From Spirogloea muscicola (lineage: Eukaryota; Streptophyta; Zygnematophyceae; Spirogloeales; Spirogloeaceae), in assembly GCA_009602725.1 (NCBI GenBank), contig WELB01000065.1, positions 676,604-693,530 of the forward strand: DNA of 16,927 nucleotides, written 5' to 3'. The position numbers were made by a program, and so were the translations under genes. Shown in pieces: positions 14,867 to 16,927 of this stretch (positions are counted from its first letter, which is position 1; the number at the start of each line of letters is the position of its first letter). The notes under the pieces are model-generated. The model was not told the DNA's origin. It saw only the letters and a program-made list of their open reading frames with translations, and ran no database searches.

Positions 14867-15092
14867 AAGAGAAAGGGCTCACCCATTGAGGATAGGGGCT
14901 TGACAAGCCAGCCCAGAAAAGAACGAACAAAGTACGAGAAGGGGGCCAGGGGAAGCGCCAAGAAGAAACAAAGCAGCTACGAATTACTCAGTACCCGCTG
15001 CTAAGCAGGCGCAGGTCGGAGAAGCTAGGCTCCTGGAAGTGGGTCCCCTGACAAGAGCCAGAGGCAGCAGCGAGGGCTCTGCCGGCACGCGC
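14867..15092 (-). mobile_element. 5'-truncated LINE copy A5 inserted in foldback right arm
   Basis: The minus strand carries RALAAAS-like coding, SDLRLLSSGY and a stop at 14988-14990. The hairpin is at 14896-14914 (74 nt after the stop) and the tail CCTATCCTCAATGGGTGAGC, CCTTTCTCTTTC ends at about 14867. Flanks are GCTGCGCC and GCTGCTGA on the minus strand, compatible with a short target duplication. The left foldback arm shows the uninterrupted state (CTGCGGCTGCTTAACTCC), so the insertion is younger than the inverted repeat. Confidence 0.85.
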
Positions 15093-15398
15093 AGGCGCAG
15101 CCGGAGCCGGGGTGACGCCCAAGAATGTACTGTCTGCCGAGACTGTCTAGTACAGCAGAGGGATCTCCTCTATGTAGGAGACTTCCGGACGACACGTGGC
15201 GCATAACTTGTCGCCACGTGCGCTTGACCTGCCATATGGCGAAAGACGTGTCGCCACGTGGCGCACGACCCACTTCAACGTGGCACCAGAAGTGTCATCC
15301 AAAGTGTCGTCCAGGTTGGCGCATTGTCTCTATGCTTACTTATAGCTAACAGACTATGATGTCTTATGAAGCCGCTAAGGGACGTAACCGTCACATCA

Positions 15399-15537
15399 GC
15401 TACCTGTCAATACAAATATTGTGACGACAGGACAGAAGCGAGGCTTATCTGCCATTGCTTCGTCATCTGCTTTGAGACCCACAACCCTAAAGAATTGTCC
15501 ACAAGCGGCTGCTGATATAAAAGAAGATGGCTGAGAA
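15399..15537. other. Short spacer, no recognised feature
   Basis: TATAAAAG occurs at 15516-15523 but lies only 15 bases before the first ATG of the following frame. It is not supported as a promoter. Confidence 0.3.
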
Positions 15538-16700
15538 ATGTCTGAGAGCGGTGATTTCAGACAATTCACACACCACACCATTTCACACCAAGAATTAGAC
15601 AAGCTGGAGGTGGAGGAGAACACAGGCAGTATCTGGCAATGTTGCCAGATTGGAACCGTCCAGCAGCTTTTCGTGTCAAAGAAGCATGGTCATCCAAAGT
15701 GTTTGTCAACCAGCCTGTGTGACCCGGGAACCAATGCAGGGTCCGCCGCAGGACATATGTTTCTACAAAGGGGTTATACCCTTCAATTCCAGCCGAGTAT
15801 TTTTTAGGGTCTCACCGTCCTGGACTTGATTGCAGGCACTGCGGCAGGCCTCGCAGGATCACTCAGAAGCCGTTACGGGATCGCCCGGAATATAAGTGTG
15901 GACAACTATCCGAAGGCACGTGAAGCGGCTGTTCATCGTTTTAGCATTCTGAAAGCAAGGTATGCGTACCGTCTTTCTCACACAACGTTTGACAAGTGAG
16001 ATACGTTACCAGGCAATATCCGGGACCTTCAAGTGGAACATCTCAACAAACTCCCAGAAATCGATTTGGTAATGGCTGGTTGCTGTTTTCTTTTGTGAGG
16101 GATTCAGCAACGCTGATTAGGTCGCGGTTTCGATCACCCTCACTCCGCTAAATTTTTGCCCATGATAAAACTTCTACTGCATACTCGTAGTAGACAACAC
16201 TAGCCAGTGGCAGACATAGTGGAGAACATAGAACCTGCGAATGACAAAAGTAATGGCCACGTTCATTTTTTCGGAGTCCCCCACAGTTTCGGCCCTTGTG
16301 TTACACTAGATACAGCCAGAGTTGGTTCTTTGGGCAGATAGAACCCGTCTCTTTTGGACAGACCTGGCACCAGCCTCCCATTTACAGGCGTGCATTGATG
16401 CACTGCTGCACCCTTCAAGCGACACGCGGGCAGATCTGATCCTGGATGTCAATTGAAAACCCCTGCAGTATCACGCCCTGTGAAGGATCATCCGCTCAAC
16501 AAAGCCGGTCATCTTCGCCGGACGTTGCCAACATCTGCGGCAACGGACAAGTCAACAGCCTTCCGAGTACCAGACCGAGGTGCTGTTGGGCAGGGAATAT
16601 GCTGATCAAGTCTGACGGGTCAAGTCTGAACGCGGCACCTACACCAAGGGAATGCGGAAAACTTAAACACCCCTGTAACCTCGGACCACATCACTTTTCT
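15538..16700 (+). pseudogene. Retroelement-type C5-cytosine DNA methyltransferase relic
   Basis: One plus frame from the ATG at 15538 continues through stops at 15805 and 15997 and reads TVLDLIAGTAAGLAGSL (motif I, AdoMet binding), ISVDNYPKAREAAVHRF (motif II) and LPEIDLVMAGC. After a frameshift comes FCEGFSNA at 16091-16114 (motif IV; canonical PCQGFSxA, so the catalytic Cys is kept but Pro and Gln are lost). Next are LGRGFDHPHSAKF, VADIVENIEP (motif VI, ENV to ENI), TLDTARVGS, RLFWTDLAP and, near 16530-16600, KSTAFRVPDRGAVGQG. The order and spacing match a full-length C5 methyltransferase; several frameshifts and at least four stops inactivate it. Such enzymes are known inside retrotransposons of Klebsormidium and dinoflagellates. 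The 90 residues before motif I share its frame but have no known domain. Confidence 0.85.
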
Positions 16701-16927
16701 GTTGTCACTTAAAACCGCCTTGTAGAGTAGGCTTCTGATCTGATGCTTTCACATGGCTAACCAGCGATATAGGTCATACTCAATTTGGACATAAGTAATT
16801 AGATCACGCGTATGGATCACACTGTTGCCGGACTTGGACCTTCGCATATTGAGTCTCTTTGGCGTTCCCAAAGTTGGGGAAACATACGCTACAGATAAAG
16901 AAGAGAGTAGCAAACGAAAGTTTGTAT
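16701..16927. other. Right edge, no recognised feature
   Basis: It may include the last eroded part of the methyltransferase. No motif or repeat can be supported. Confidence 0.3.

Larger units (their letters stand above)
13968..15398. mobile_element. Foldback-type element with about 550 bp inverted arms
   Basis: The ends are inverted copies of TGATGTGACGGTT (13968-13980 and 15386-15398). Homology continues inward through CGGAGACAATGCGCCAAC, CACGTTGAAGTGGG, GACAGACG.., TTCACTGGTGGAGA, ACCCCACAACG and CACCTACCACTC. The left arm is about 13968-14532. The right arm is about 14620-15398, with the LINE copy 14867-15092 inside it. The loop is about 87 bp. Arms diverge by roughly 15-25 percent with small indels. 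No clear target duplication is seen. Both arms encode a similar peptide starting TPVxF..xFTGGDxGYLACE. It is probably a foldback or MULE-like DNA element without transposase. Confidence 0.8.

Noticed and set aside
15516-15523. TATAAAAG as a promoter of the methyltransferase
   Set aside because: Only 15 bases before the ATG and within the presumed polyprotein linker.
1-16927. CRISPR array or bacterial operon
   Set aside because: No spaced direct repeats, no Shine-Dalgarno/operon structure; tRNA lacking encoded CCA, telomere-like repeats and retroelements indicate a eukaryote.

Overview
This window looks like repeat-dense nuclear DNA of a eukaryotic alga or plant-lineage organism. Reasons: plant-type TTTAGGG telomere-like repeats occur twice; the one clearly intact gene is a eukaryotic-type tRNA-Gln(CUG); and almost everything else is decayed retrotransposon, DNA-transposon and tandem-repeat sequence. 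A retroelement cytosine-5 methyltransferase relic fits what is known of such elements in streptophyte algae (Klebsormidium) and dinoflagellates. The species cannot be fixed from sequence alone. I see no convincing host protein-coding gene.

Layout. Bases 1-628 (minus) hold the region leading into a LINE-type reverse transcriptase, running off the left edge. From 629 to about 3940 lies a patchwork of 5'-truncated LINE 3' ends in both orientations. It includes two near-identical 540-550 bp copies (2323-2876 and 3398-3938) and one LINE relic (1453-2272) split by a solo-LTR-like insertion (1554-2141) with a 4 bp target duplication. A 12.5-copy 8 bp satellite (3945-4044) leads to the tRNA-Gln gene (4221-4291, minus) and two tRNA-like relics. 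A Gag zinc-knuckle relic sits at 5158-5430. A pogo-type MITE (5841-6307) has telomere-like repeats inside it. Next is the restriction-like endonuclease C-terminus of a LINE (6446-7037), then a head-to-tail series of LINE 3' ends up to 9430.

The right half holds a second copy of the LTR-like element (9803-10939), a Ty3/gypsy RNase H relic (11050-11680, minus), a telomere-like array ending at a single N (12188-12310), and a CCG/CCA triplet expansion. An aspartic protease relic follows (13014-13650, plus). A 1.4 kb foldback element (13968-15398) carries a LINE copy in its right arm. Last is a degenerate C5-cytosine methyltransferase (15538 to about 16700, plus) that probably belongs to the same retroelement polyprotein as the protease.

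The main unifying pattern is that twelve LINE ends in this window share the C-terminal signature SDLxLLTRGY-stop. For most of them a short 3'-UTR hairpin (GGGCTGGC..CAGCCC, or GGCCA..TGGCC in one subfamily) lies 54-98 nt after the stop. This points to a LINE clade with a structured 3' tail and many short progeny.
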